In this document: piece after piece, positions 16,518 to 23,799 of the stretch
Numbering within the stretch: the stretch's first letter is position 1
Layout: every line of letters starts with the position of its first letter
Made by a program: the position numbers and the translations under genes
From: Aliihoeflea sp052435735
Lineage (GTDB): Bacteria; Pseudomonadota; Alphaproteobacteria; Rhizobiales; Rhizobiaceae
Length of the DNA: 64,000 nucleotides
Reading direction: 5' to 3'
Assembly: GCA_052435735.1 (NCBI GenBank)
Contig: JBQVNB010000007.1
Span: 1-64,000 of the forward strand
Notes under the pieces: generated by a model
The model's input: the letters and a program-made list of their open reading frames with translations, nothing else
Databases searched by the model: none
What the model was told of the DNA's origin: nothing

Positions 16518-17651
16518 ATGGCTACGCAGCGCGTCCTCGATTTCCTCGCCACCCGCCGTCCCTCGGGCCCCTGCCTCGTCGTTGACCTCGACGTCGTCGC
16601 CGACAATTTCAATGCCTTCGAAAAGGCGCTGCCCGAGAGCAAGATCTATTACGCCGTGAAGGCCAATCCTGCGCCGGAGATCCTGCGCCTGCTGGCCGGT
16701 CTCGGCTCGTCCTTCGACACCGCCTCGGTCGCAGAGATCGAGATGGCACTCGACGCCGGCGCGACGCCCGATCGCATCTCCTTCGGCAACACGATCAAGA
16801 AGGAGCGCGACATCGCGCGTGCTCACGAGCTTGGGATCGATCTCTATGCCGTCGACAGCGTCGAGGAAGTTGAGAAGATCGCCCGTGCTGCGCCAGGCAG
16901 CCGCGTGTTCTGCCGTGTGCTGACCGATGGCGAAGGCGCCGAGTGGCCGCTGTCGCGCAAGTTCGGCTGCGTGCCGGCGATGGCCGTCGACGTTCTGCGC
17001 CATGCCAACCGGCTCGGCCTTGCCGCCTATGGCGTCTCGTTCCATGTCGGCTCGCAGCAGACCGACCTCGGCGCATGGCACAAGGCTCTCGGCGATGCCA
17101 AGGCGGTGTTCGCGCGTCTTGCCGAGGAAGGCATCCTCCTCAAGATGGTCAATATGGGCGGCGGCTTCCCGACCCGTTACCTCAAGGACGTGCCGACCGC
17201 GCAGGCCTATGGCCAGGCGATCTTCCAGTCGCTGTCAAAGCATTTCGGCAACCGCCTGCCCGAGACGATCATCGAGCCGGGCCGTGGCATGGTCGGCAAT
17301 GCCGGCACCATCAAGTCGGAAGTCGTGCTGATCTCGAAGAAGGCCGACAACGACAATGTGCGCTGGGTCTTCCTCGACATCGGCAAGTTCGGCGGTCTCG
17401 CCGAGACGATGGACGAGGCGATCCGCTACCCTATCGTCACCGAGCGTGACGGTGACGAAAAGGCGCCCTGCGTGCTCGCTGGCCCGACCTGCGATTCGGC
17501 CGACGTCATGTACGAGAAGACGCCGTACCCGCTGCCGCTGACGCTGACGATCGGCGACGAAGTGCTGATCGAGGGCACCGGCGCCTACACGACGACCTAC
17601 GCCTCGGTCGCATTCAACGGCTTCGAGCCTCTGCGTTCATATGTGATTTGA
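16518..17651 (+). CDS. Ornithine (lysine/ornithine) decarboxylase, fold type III
   Basis: 377 residues of the eukaryotic-like, alanine-racemase-fold decarboxylase family that makes putrescine (and often cadaverine) with PLP. The PLP lysine is in YYAVKANP (Lys48). The glycine-rich phosphate site is MGGGFPT, the EPGRGMVG motif is present, and the active-site cysteine contributed across the dimer is in GPTCDSAD (Cys325). The ATG at 16518 follows GGAGA; the open frame extends upstream but through structured leader RNA. An acetyltransferase gene follows on the same strand, and a polyamine-type ABC transporter is encoded at the right end of the window. Confidence 0.93.
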   Translation: MATQRVLDFLATRRPSGPCLVVDLDVVADNFNAFEKALPESKIYYAVKANPAPEILRLLAGLGSSFDTASVAEIEMALDAGATPDRISFGNTIKKERDIARAHELGIDLYAVDSVEEVEKIARAAPGSRVFCRVLTDGEGAEWPLSRKFGCVPAMAVDVLRHANRLGLAAYGVSFHVGSQQTDLGAWHKALGDAKAVFARLAEEGILLKMVNMGGGFPTRYLKDVPTAQAYGQAIFQSLSKHFGNRLPETIIEPGRGMVGNAGTIKSEVVLISKKADNDNVRWVFLDIGKFGGLAETMDEAIRYPIVTERDGDEKAPCVLAGPTCDSADVMYEKTPYPLPLTLTIGDEVLIEGTGAYTTTYASVAFNGFEPLRSYVI

Positions 17652-17672
17652 GGGCTCGCGCCTTCGGATCAT

Positions 17673-17698
17673 CCTGTCGGCGGGAGATCGCCGGCAGG
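17673..17698 (+). terminator. Possible hairpin after ornithine decarboxylase
   Basis: A 10-bp stem CCTGTCGGCG/CGCCGGCAGG with one wobble pair and a 6-nt loop, starting 21 bp after the stop. There is no U tract, so it may be an attenuator or an RNA-stabilising hairpin and not an intrinsic terminator. Confidence 0.3.
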
Positions 17699-17731
17699 CT
17701 CGCTTGTGGAACAGACCTCCGCTCGTGAAGG

Positions 17732-18625
17732 ATGGTGGAGATGGAATTTCGGACCCTTAGTGTCAGCGTCGATTTGCGCGATTGGGTGATCTCCCCCCTT
17801 GCGGGGGAGATGGGTGGCAACCCAGAGGGGGGCGCTGTCCCGCTGCCCTCTCAACATGATCGTTTGTGCTCGACGTTGCCCCCCTCTGCCCTGCCGGGCA
17901 TCTCCCCCGCAGGTGGGGAGATCATTCACGTCATCGTTGACGCGGAAACTGCGGGCGACGTTGCCGCGCGCGATGCGCTGCTCGACCGGGCCATGGGGCC
18001 GCGGTGGAAGAAGAAGTCGTCGGAGAAGCTGCGCCGCGGGCGGTTGCCGGCCGAGGGGCTGGCGTTCGTCGCGCGCGATGCGGCGGGTGGGGTCGTCGGG
18101 ACGGTGAGGCTTTGGGACGTGGCGTTCGGGGGTGAGGTTGCAGTAGCCCCACCCTTTATCCCTTCCCACAAGGGGGAGGGAGGGCATGCACGTCACGCTC
18201 TTCCTTCCGGCAACTTCGCTGAAAGCGCAGGCGGGGCGCTTGCGACTCCCTCCCCCTTGTGGGGAGGGATGAAGGGTGGGGGTGGCCTCGCACCATCGCG
18301 TCCGATGAAGGCACTCCTGCTTGGCCCGCTCGCGGTCGATCCGGAGGCGAAGTCGGGCGGGATCGGGTCGGCGCTGATGCGGCATGCGATCGACGAGGCG
18401 AAGCGGCTCGGGCATGGCGCGATCCTGCTCGTGGGCGACGCGGCGTATTACGAGCGGTTCGGGTTTTCGGCGGAGAAGACCGGCGAACTCGCCATGCCGG
18501 GCCCCTATGAGCGGCACCGGTTGCTGGGGCTGGAGCTTGCCGAAGGCGCGCTCGATGGCGCGCGGGGGACGCTGGTTGCGGCGGGGCGCCGGGTGGCTCG
18601 CGAGCGGGTCCGCAAGGTCGCCTGA
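17732..18625 (+). CDS. GNAT-family acetyltransferase carrying in-frame palindromic repeat insertions
   Basis: The 297-codon frame encodes a GNAT protein whose conserved blocks are split. From about residue 63 it reads normally (ETAGDVAARDALLDRAMG, KLRRGRLPAEGLAF, GTVRLWDV). About 50 residues of foreign-looking sequence follow, encoded by repeat family A (18146-18283). The fold then resumes at ALLLGPLAVDPEAKSGGIGS, the acetyl-CoA loop, and continues YYERFGFSAE to the end. A family B repeat (17789-17922) lies between the first 19 codons and the conserved start. No stop codon interrupts the frame. Relatives often follow ornithine decarboxylase genes. The true start is unclear (17732, 17741, or inside the repeat), and whether the enzyme still folds is unknown. 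Confidence 0.7.
   Translation: MVEMEFRTLSVSVDLRDWVISPLAGEMGGNPEGGAVPLPSQHDRLCSTLPPSALPGISPAGGEIIHVIVDAETAGDVAARDALLDRAMGPRWKKKSSEKLRRGRLPAEGLAFVARDAAGGVVGTVRLWDVAFGGEVAVAPPFIPSHKGEGGHARHALPSGNFAESAGGALATPSPLWGGMKGGGGLAPSRPMKALLLGPLAVDPEAKSGGIGSALMRHAIDEAKRLGHGAILLVGDAAYYERFGFSAEKTGELAMPGPYERHRLLGLELAEGALDGARGTLVAAGRRVARERVRKVA
17789..17922. repeat. Palindromic repeat family B, copy 1 (inside acetyltransferase frame)
   Basis: Two half-elements in inverted orientation. Each half contains a hairpin such as ATCTCCCCCCTTGCGGGGGA followed by a GGGTGGCAACCC stem and a GAGGGGGGCG run. The halves are separated by about 40 nt. They are read in frame as part of the acetyltransferase N-terminal region. 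Copy 2 is at 22261-22378 with the halves in the opposite order. Confidence 0.85.
18146..18283. repeat. Palindromic repeat family A, full copy 2 (inside acetyltransferase gene)
   Basis: 138 bp with the same arms and a spacer related to copies 1 and 3. It lies within the coding sequence, between the GTVRLWDV strand and the ALLLGPLAV strand of the GNAT fold, and remains open in that frame on both arms. Confidence 0.9.
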
Positions 18626-18640
18626 CGCGGCCGTGGCAAC

Positions 18641-18670
18641 AAAAAAAGGCGGCTCGAGAGCCGCCTTTTT
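18641..18670. terminator. Bidirectional intrinsic terminator
   Basis: A run of A, then GGCGGCTC, a short loop, GAGCCGCC and a run of T (18641-18670). It serves the acetyltransferase transcript (plus strand) and the SCP2 gene (minus strand), which converge here. Confidence 0.85.
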
Positions 18671-18691
18671 CATGTCCCGGGAGGAACGCGC

Positions 18692-18970
18692 TCAGATCAA
18701 CTGGCTAAGCTGCATGGCGACGGACATGTCGCCTTCGACCTTGATTTTGCCGGTCATGAAGGCGGCGGTCGGGTTGAGTTCGCCGGCGATCAGCTCTTCG
18801 AAGTTTTCCTTCGAGATCTTAATCGTGCAGTCGGCCGGGGCGTCGGTCGTCGATACGTTCTGGCCGTCGATCACGATGACCTCGTCGCCCATGTCGAACT
18901 TGACCGAACGGTCGAAGCCGGAGGTGGCAACCTTGTCGCGCATCTTGGCGGCAATCGCTTCGGTGTCCAT
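18692..18970 (-). CDS. SCP2 sterol/lipid-binding domain protein
   Basis: 92 residues forming a single SCP2 domain, with DGQNVSTTDAPADCTIKISKE in the middle and FMTGKIKVEGDMSVAMQL near the end, both typical. Bacterial single-domain SCP2 proteins bind acyl chains or acyl-CoA and often sit near beta-oxidation genes. It is divergent from the feruloyl-CoA synthetase gene, and the intergenic region holds two palindromes (19021-19036 and 19080-19104), so it may be co-regulated with that locus. Confidence 0.85.
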   Translation of the reverse strand: MDTEAIAAKMRDKVATSGFDRSVKFDMGDEVIVIDGQNVSTTDAPADCTIKISKENFEELIAGELNPTAAFMTGKIKVEGDMSVAMQLSQLI

Positions 18971-19020
18971 TTCGATACTCCTCTAGGAATGGCTGGATTG
19001 AACCGATGCGTAGCAGCCGA

Positions 19021-19036
19021 TTGACGTTTACGTCAA
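19021..19036. promoter_or_regulatory. Perfect palindrome TTGACGTTTACGTCAA, candidate operator
   Basis: The 16-bp inverted repeat TTGACG-TTTA-CGTCAA lies 50 bp upstream of the SCP2 start and 82 bp upstream of the CoA-ligase start. It resembles operators reported for regulators of acyl-CoA and branched-chain catabolism (LiuR-type). No such regulator is encoded in the window, so the assignment is inference. Confidence 0.45.
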
Positions 19037-19079
19037 CGACAATCGGTGGCAGCGGTAGCCGTCTTGCAGGCGGGGGCAG

Positions 19080-19104
19080 TTATTGTTATCACGCATAACA
19101 ATAA
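19080..19104. promoter_or_regulatory. MarR-type operator of the feruloyl-CoA synthetase operon
   Basis: A perfect inverted repeat TTATTGTTAT-N5-ATAACAATAA, with 10-bp arms, ends 14 bp before the CoA-ligase start codon. The same ATTGTTAT-N5-half-site design recurs at 24897-24917. A MarR regulator is encoded in the locus. Binding should repress by blocking the promoter or early elongation. Confidence 0.65.
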
Positions 19105-19118
19105 TCGGGAGGACACCG

Positions 19119-20993
19119 ATGCCGATCGTTTCGATGCCGGGCCTGCGCCCGGTCAACATGGGCGAACTGGCGGCCGAGATGAGCCGCGAGGGCCCAGGGG
19201 GCAGTATCATTCGGGTACGCGCCAAGGCCGCCCTCGATCCCTATCCGCGTTCGTTGATCGACCGGCTGCGGCATTGGGCCGACGTCGCGCCTGACCGCGT
19301 TTTCCTTGCCGACCGTGGGCCGGATGGCGAATGGCGAAAGCTGACCTATGCCGAGGTTCTCGACAAGACCCGCGCGATCGCGCAGGCGCTGATCGAGCGT
19401 GACCTTTCGACCGAGCGGCCGGTCGTGATCCTGTCAGGCAATTCGATCGAGCACGGGCTGATGGCGCTCGGGGCGATGATGGCGGGGATCGCCTATGCAC
19501 CGGTGTCGCCGGCCTATTCGCTGGTATCGAGCGACCATGCCAAGCTGAAGCACATCTTTTCGCTGCTGACGCCGGGTCTGGTGTTCGCCGCCGAGGGTGG
19601 GCCTTTCGCCAAGGCGCTCGATGCGGTGATGACGCCGGACATGGAACTGGTCGTCGCGCGCGACGCGCAGGGTGGGCGGGACGCGCTTTCGTTCGACGAT
19701 CTCCTTCGCACCCCGCCGACCGATGCCGTCGAGGCGGCGGAGACGGCGCTGACCGGCGATACGGTGGCGAAATTCCTGTTCACCTCCGGCTCGACCGGGA
19801 TGCCCAAGGCGGTCATCAACACGCACCGCATGATGGCCTGCAACCAGGTGATGATCGCGACCGCGCTGGCGTTCCTGAAGGACAAGCCGCCGGTGATGGT
19901 GGACTGGCTGCCGTGGAACCACACCGCCGGCGGCAACCACAATTTCGGCATCGCGCTCCACAATGGCGGGACGCTCTACATCGACGACGGCAACCCGACG
20001 CCGGCGGGCATCCTGAAGTCGGTGCGCAATCTCGAGGAGGTCGCGCCGACGCTCTATTTCAACGTGCCGAAGGGCTTCGAAATGCTGGCCGAGCATCTGT
20101 CGAAGAACGACAGGCTGCGCGAGACGTTTTTCTCGAAGGTCGAGCTTCTGCAATATGCCGGCGCGGGGCTCGCGCAGCATGTGTGGGATGCGCTGGAGCG
20201 GCTGGCGATCCAGACCACCGGCCACAAGATCATGATCGTCACCGGCTACGGTTCGACGGAGACCGCGCCCTTCGCCTCGACGACGACCTGGCCCGTCGGG
20301 CGGCCGGGCGAGGTGGGCTTGCCGGCGCCGGGGCTGGAACTGAAGCTGATCCCGGACGGCGAAAAGCTGGAACTGCGGCTGAAGGGACCGAGCATCACGC
20401 CGGGCTACTGGCGCCAGCCGGACAAGACGGCCGAGTGTTTCGACGAGGACGGGTTCTACAAGATCGGCGACGCGCTGAAATTCGTGGATGCGGACGACGT
20501 CAACAAGGGGTTCCTGTTCGACGGGCGCGTGTCGGAGGATTTCAAGCTGTCGACCGGGACGTGGGTGAACATGGCTGGCGTGCGCGCCGGCCTGATCTCG
20601 GCCTGCGCGCCCTATGTGCGCGACGTCGTGCTGACCGGGCTCAACGCCAACCATATCGGCGCGCTGTTGCTGCTGGACTTCGACGCCGCGCGCAAGCTCG
20701 ACGCTTCGCTTGGCGGCGCGGACGAGAAGACGGTCGCGCATCATCCGGCCGTTCGCGCGGAAATCCAGAAGCGGCTCGACGCGCTGGCGGCCAGGTCGAC
20801 GGGAAGCTCCAATCTCGTCGCGCGTGCGATCATCCTCGACACGCCGCCCTCGATCGACAAGCATGAAGTGACCGACAAGGGCTCGATCAACCAGCGCGCC
20901 GTGATGGCCGCGCGGGCGGGGCTGGTCGACGATCTCTACGCCGAGCCATCGCCGGCCCACGTTCTCATCGCCAACCGAAAGGCAGCCTCATGA
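19119..20993 (+). CDS. fcs: Feruloyl-CoA synthetase (AMP-forming acid:CoA ligase)
   Basis: 624 residues of the ANL adenylating superfamily in the feruloyl-CoA synthase branch. The P-loop-like LFTSGSTGMPKAV is near residue 220, VDWLPWNHTAGGNHNFG follows, and TGYGSTETAP is the acyl-adenylate motif. It activates ferulate or a related hydroxycinnamate as the CoA thioester in the cytoplasm. The ATG at 19119 has the Shine-Dalgarno GGGAGGA; the frame could start at 19083, but that would place the start within the operator. The thiolase start overlaps its stop (ATGA). Confidence 0.85.
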   Translation: MPIVSMPGLRPVNMGELAAEMSREGPGGSIIRVRAKAALDPYPRSLIDRLRHWADVAPDRVFLADRGPDGEWRKLTYAEVLDKTRAIAQALIERDLSTERPVVILSGNSIEHGLMALGAMMAGIAYAPVSPAYSLVSSDHAKLKHIFSLLTPGLVFAAEGGPFAKALDAVMTPDMELVVARDAQGGRDALSFDDLLRTPPTDAVEAAETALTGDTVAKFLFTSGSTGMPKAVINTHRMMACNQVMIATALAFLKDKPPVMVDWLPWNHTAGGNHNFGIALHNGGTLYIDDGNPTPAGILKSVRNLEEVAPTLYFNVPKGFEMLAEHLSKNDRLRETFFSKVELLQYAGAGLAQHVWDALERLAIQTTGHKIMIVTGYGSTETAPFASTTTWPVGRPGEVGLPAPGLELKLIPDGEKLELRLKGPSITPGYWRQPDKTAECFDEDGFYKIGDALKFVDADDVNKGFLFDGRVSEDFKLSTGTWVNMAGVRAGLISACAPYVRDVVLTGLNANHIGALLLLDFDAARKLDASLGGADEKTVAHHPAVRAEIQKRLDALAARSTGSSNLVARAIILDTPPSIDKHEVTDKGSINQRAVMAARAGLVDDLYAEPSPAHVLIANRKAAS

Positions 20994-22237
20994 GCCAGCA
21001 TCGCGGACTTCGCTATTCCTTCGAGGATGCCTGGCTCTATGACGGCATCCGCACGCCCTTCGTGGACTATACGGGCGCGTTCGCCGAGGTCTCGCCGATC
21101 GATCTCGGCATCAAGGCCGCGCGGGCGGTGATCGAGAAAACGGGCATTTCGCCGGACGAGATCGACACGACGATCGCCGGCTCGATGGCGCAGGCCTCGT
21201 TCGACGCCTACATGACGCCGCGCCATATCGGGCTCTACGCCGGCGTGCCGGTCGACCGGCCGGCGCATCTCGTCCAACGCATCTGCGGCACGGGGATCGA
21301 GGTGATCCTGCAGGCCGCCGACATGGTGGAGCAGGAGCGGGCGGGCGTGGTGCTGTGCGCGGGCGCCGAATCCATGAGCCGCAATCCTGTCGCCGCCTAT
21401 ACGCACCGCAACGGCTTCAAGATGGGCCAGGTCGCGTTCAAGGACTTTCTCTGGGAAGCGCTGCTCGACCCGGCCTGCTCGTGCACGATGGGCGATACGG
21501 CCGAAAACCTTGCCCGCGATTACCAGATCACCCGCGAGGAGGTCGACCGCTTCGCCGAACGCTCTTTCGCGCGCGCGGTGAAGGCGCAGGAGAGCGGGTT
21601 TCTCGCCGGCGAAATCGTGGACGTGACGAGCGAGACGTTTTCGGCCGACGGCTTCAACGACCGCGGCATTCGCCTGCCGCGCAAGGTGGAGGCGGTGACG
21701 GTGGACAGCCACATCCGCGTCTCGCCCTACGAGGCGCTGGCGAAGATCCGGCCGGCTTTCGGGGGTGTCCAAACTGGTGGCAATTCTTCGGCCGTGGTCG
21801 ACGGCGCGGCGGCTTCGCTGGTCGGCTCGAAGGCACAGGCTGCAAAGAGCGGCATTACGCCGATCGCGCGCATCGTCGCCGGGGCGAGTGTCGGCGTGCC
21901 GCCGCATATCATGGGCATCGGACCGGTGCCGGCGATCCGCGCCGTTCTCGAAGAGGCTGGATTGACCCTCGACCAGATCGACCGGATCGAGATCAACGAG
22001 GCGTTCGGCGCGCAGATCATGGCGTGTATTCGCGAGCTTGGGTTGGATGAGGAGAAGACCAACGTCAATGGTGGCGCGATTGCGATCGGGCACCCGCTCG
22101 GGGCGACGGGGATAAGGATCACGACGACGGTGGCAAGGGAATTGCAACGCTCTGGCGGGCGGTACGGGATTGCGTCGGCGTGCATCGGCGGCGGGCAGGG
22201 GATTGCGGTGTTGGTGGAGAATGTAGGGGCGGCGTAA
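20990..22237 (+). CDS. Acetyl-CoA C-acetyltransferase (thiolase)
   Basis: 415 residues with a full thiolase active site: nucleophilic Cys99 in QRICGTG, NEAFG, the catalytic histidine in GGAIAIGHPLGATG, and the second cysteine in CIGGGQG. It starts in an ATGA overlap with the CoA ligase. In hydroxycinnamate degradation by a beta-oxidation-like route it would release acetyl-CoA from the 3-keto intermediate, leaving an aromatic acyl-CoA; that role is inferred from the operon. A family B repeat lies directly downstream. Confidence 0.88.
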   Translation: MSQHRGLRYSFEDAWLYDGIRTPFVDYTGAFAEVSPIDLGIKAARAVIEKTGISPDEIDTTIAGSMAQASFDAYMTPRHIGLYAGVPVDRPAHLVQRICGTGIEVILQAADMVEQERAGVVLCAGAESMSRNPVAAYTHRNGFKMGQVAFKDFLWEALLDPACSCTMGDTAENLARDYQITREEVDRFAERSFARAVKAQESGFLAGEIVDVTSETFSADGFNDRGIRLPRKVEAVTVDSHIRVSPYEALAKIRPAFGGVQTGGNSSAVVDGAAASLVGSKAQAAKSGITPIARIVAGASVGVPPHIMGIGPVPAIRAVLEEAGLTLDQIDRIEINEAFGAQIMACIRELGLDEEKTNVNGGAIAIGHPLGATGIRITTTVARELQRSGGRYGIASACIGGGQGIAVLVENVGAA

Positions 22238-22260
22238 GGCAGAAATCCTCGCGCTCTACG

Positions 22261-22378
22261 TTGCCCCCCCTCTGCCCTGCCGGGCATCTCCCCCGCGAGG
22301 GGGGAGATCATGCGCGACGACGACGAGATTAATCTCCCCCCTTGCGGGGGAGATGGGCGGCAGCCCAGAGGGGGGCGC
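22261..22378. repeat. Palindromic repeat family B, copy 2
   Basis: Two inverted half-elements of about 46 bp with a loop of about 25 nt: the TTGCCCCCCCTCTGCCC-type half first, the ATCTCCCCCCTTGCGGGG-type half second. This is opposite to the order in copy 1. It occupies most of the gap between the thiolase and thioesterase genes and could separate their expression. Confidence 0.85.
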
Positions 22379-22412
22379 GAAGGAACGTGGCCGATAGCCG
22401 AGAGGGAAACTG

Positions 22413-22835
22413 ATGCTCACCAACACACGCGACGTCGAGATCGAGTGGGGCGATTGCGATGCCGCAGGGATCGTTTTTTATCCGCGCTATTTCGCCATGT
22501 TCGATGCCTCGACCGCCTATCTCCTCGAAAAGGGGTTGGGGATGAAGAAGATCGCGTGGACGAAGAAATTCGGCATTGTCGGCATTCCGATGGTCGATAC
22601 CGGCGCGAAGTTTTCGATCCCGTCGCGCTATGGCGATGTGGTCGCGATCGAGAGCACGATCAGGGACATCCGCCGGTCGAGCTTCGACGTGGCGCACCGG
22701 GTGCTGAAGGGCGACAAGGTCGCCATCGAGGCGCATGAGACGCGGGTGTGGACGGGGCGCGATCCGGACGATGCGTCGCGGATCAAGGCCGTCGCCATGC
22801 CGGACGAGGTGGTTGCGGCGCTGTCGGCAAATTAG
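22413..22835 (+). CDS. Hotdog-fold acyl-CoA thioesterase (4-hydroxybenzoyl-CoA thioesterase-like)
   Basis: 140 residues of the 4HBT/YbgC hotdog family. The signature WGDCDAAGIVFYPRYFAMFD holds the catalytic aspartate (Asp17 of the 4HBT type). In this operon it would hydrolyse the aromatic acyl-CoA left after thiolysis, giving a free hydroxybenzoate or vanillate; the substrate is inferred. The gene ends in a 4-bp convergent overlap with the MarR gene. Confidence 0.85.
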   Translation: MLTNTRDVEIEWGDCDAAGIVFYPRYFAMFDASTAYLLEKGLGMKKIAWTKKFGIVGIPMVDTGAKFSIPSRYGDVVAIESTIRDIRRSSFDVAHRVLKGDKVAIEAHETRVWTGRDPDDASRIKAVAMPDEVVAALSAN

Positions 22836-23341
22836 TCGGGCGCGACGATCCGGTCCAGCAGTTCGATCAGCCGGTCGCGTTCTTCCGGGCCGCCGAGCTT
22901 TTCGACGAGCCTGTCCTCGTGCGCGGTCCAGACCGCCATCATCTTGCGCACGAACTTGACGCCTTCGGGCGTCAGGTGCAGCGAATGGGAGCGCTTGTCG
23001 GTGTCGGCCTTGCGCCGTTCGGCGAGGCCCCGCTTTTCGAGGCTGTCCATCAGGGCGACGAAATTGGCGCGCTTGATGCCGAGTTCTTCGGCGATCTCGG
23101 TCTGTTTGAGCCCGGGCCTGCGCGCCATGACGGAGAGCACCGAGAATTCGGCCGGGCGCAGCTTCATGCGCGCGAAGCTCTCGATGAAATCCTGAAAGAC
23201 GTAAAGCTGCGCGCGGCGCAGGCGATAGCCGATGATCGCCTCCAGCGCCGGGATCGCGCCGAGGTCGGTCGCGCTCAACTCGTCGAGGCGCGGGCGGCCC
23301 CGCTTGGCGGTTTCGGGCGGTCTCGTGGTGGCGTCGCTCAT
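22832..23341 (-). CDS. MarR-family transcriptional regulator of the aromatic-acid locus
   Basis: 169 residues. The winged helix-turn-helix spans about 60-130 (FSVLSVMARRPGLKQTEIAE, GIKRANFVALMDSLEKRGL, then the wing with DTDKRSHSLHLT). The N-terminal 35 residues are charged and probably flexible. The ATG at 23341 overlaps the DUF3237 stop (ATGA). It is the likely ligand of the paired operators at 19080-19104 and 24897-24917. By analogy with hydroxycinnamate regulators of this family, a CoA thioester may be the inducer (inference). Confidence 0.87.
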   Translation of the reverse strand: MSDATTRPPETAKRGRPRLDELSATDLGAIPALEAIIGYRLRRAQLYVFQDFIESFARMKLRPAEFSVLSVMARRPGLKQTEIAEELGIKRANFVALMDSLEKRGLAERRKADTDKRSHSLHLTPEGVKFVRKMMAVWTAHEDRLVEKLGGPEERDRLIELLDRIVAPD

Positions 23342-23799
23342 AGGACCTCGTAGAATGCGATCTTGACGCAATCGGGCTCGCGCGCGCCCGAGCCGACGAA
23401 GACCGTCCTGTTGAGCCAGGCATAGCGGGCATCGCCCGTCTCGAATCGCGGCTGCGTGCGCATATAATAGCGCGATGGATCGACGATTTCGCCTTTTGCG
23501 AGGGCGTCCAGCACTTCCGCGGGCCCGTGGCGGTAGCCGAAATTCCGGATGTCGATGACGGCGCCGTCATGCGTTTCCATCGCATAGCGGGTGTCGAGTT
23601 CGGCCGAGCCGTCGGCGAAGATCGTCTGCCAGTCCGCGCCGAGGTTCAGGATGCGGCCGGAAAGCCGCTCGCCCGTCACGGTGCCGCCGACGATCGGGAT
23701 CATGCGGCGGCCGCCGCGCGGGGAAAGGCCGAGCTCGACAGGTGCGGCGAGCTGGACCTTCAGGTCGCACAGATGCGCGAGGCGCAGTCCGTCCGTCAT
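23338..23799 (-). CDS. DUF3237 (UPF0311) family protein
   Basis: 153 residues, beta-rich, with the family pattern GGRRMIPIVGGTVTGERLSGRIL and YYMRTQPRFETGDARYAWLNRTVFVG. The function of DUF3237 is unknown, but members recur in operons for catabolism of aromatic or acyl-CoA compounds. Both ends overlap neighbours by 4 bp (binding protein upstream, MarR downstream), so the three genes form a tight operon. Confidence 0.83.
   Translation of the reverse strand: MTDGLRLAHLCDLKVQLAAPVELGLSPRGGRRMIPIVGGTVTGERLSGRILNLGADWQTIFADGSAELDTRYAMETHDGAVIDIRNFGYRHGPAEVLDALAKGEIVDPSRYYMRTQPRFETGDARYAWLNRTVFVGSGAREPDCVKIAFYEVL

Noticed and set aside
15995..16585. Short open frames in the ornithine decarboxylase leader, considered as a leader peptide
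   Set aside because: None has a good ribosome-binding site or an ornithine/proline-rich pattern; structured RNA explains the region better.
17761..22378. Repeated palindromes considered as a CRISPR array
   Set aside because: The repeats are inverted pairs in separate places, with no regular spacing or unique spacers, and no cas genes are present.
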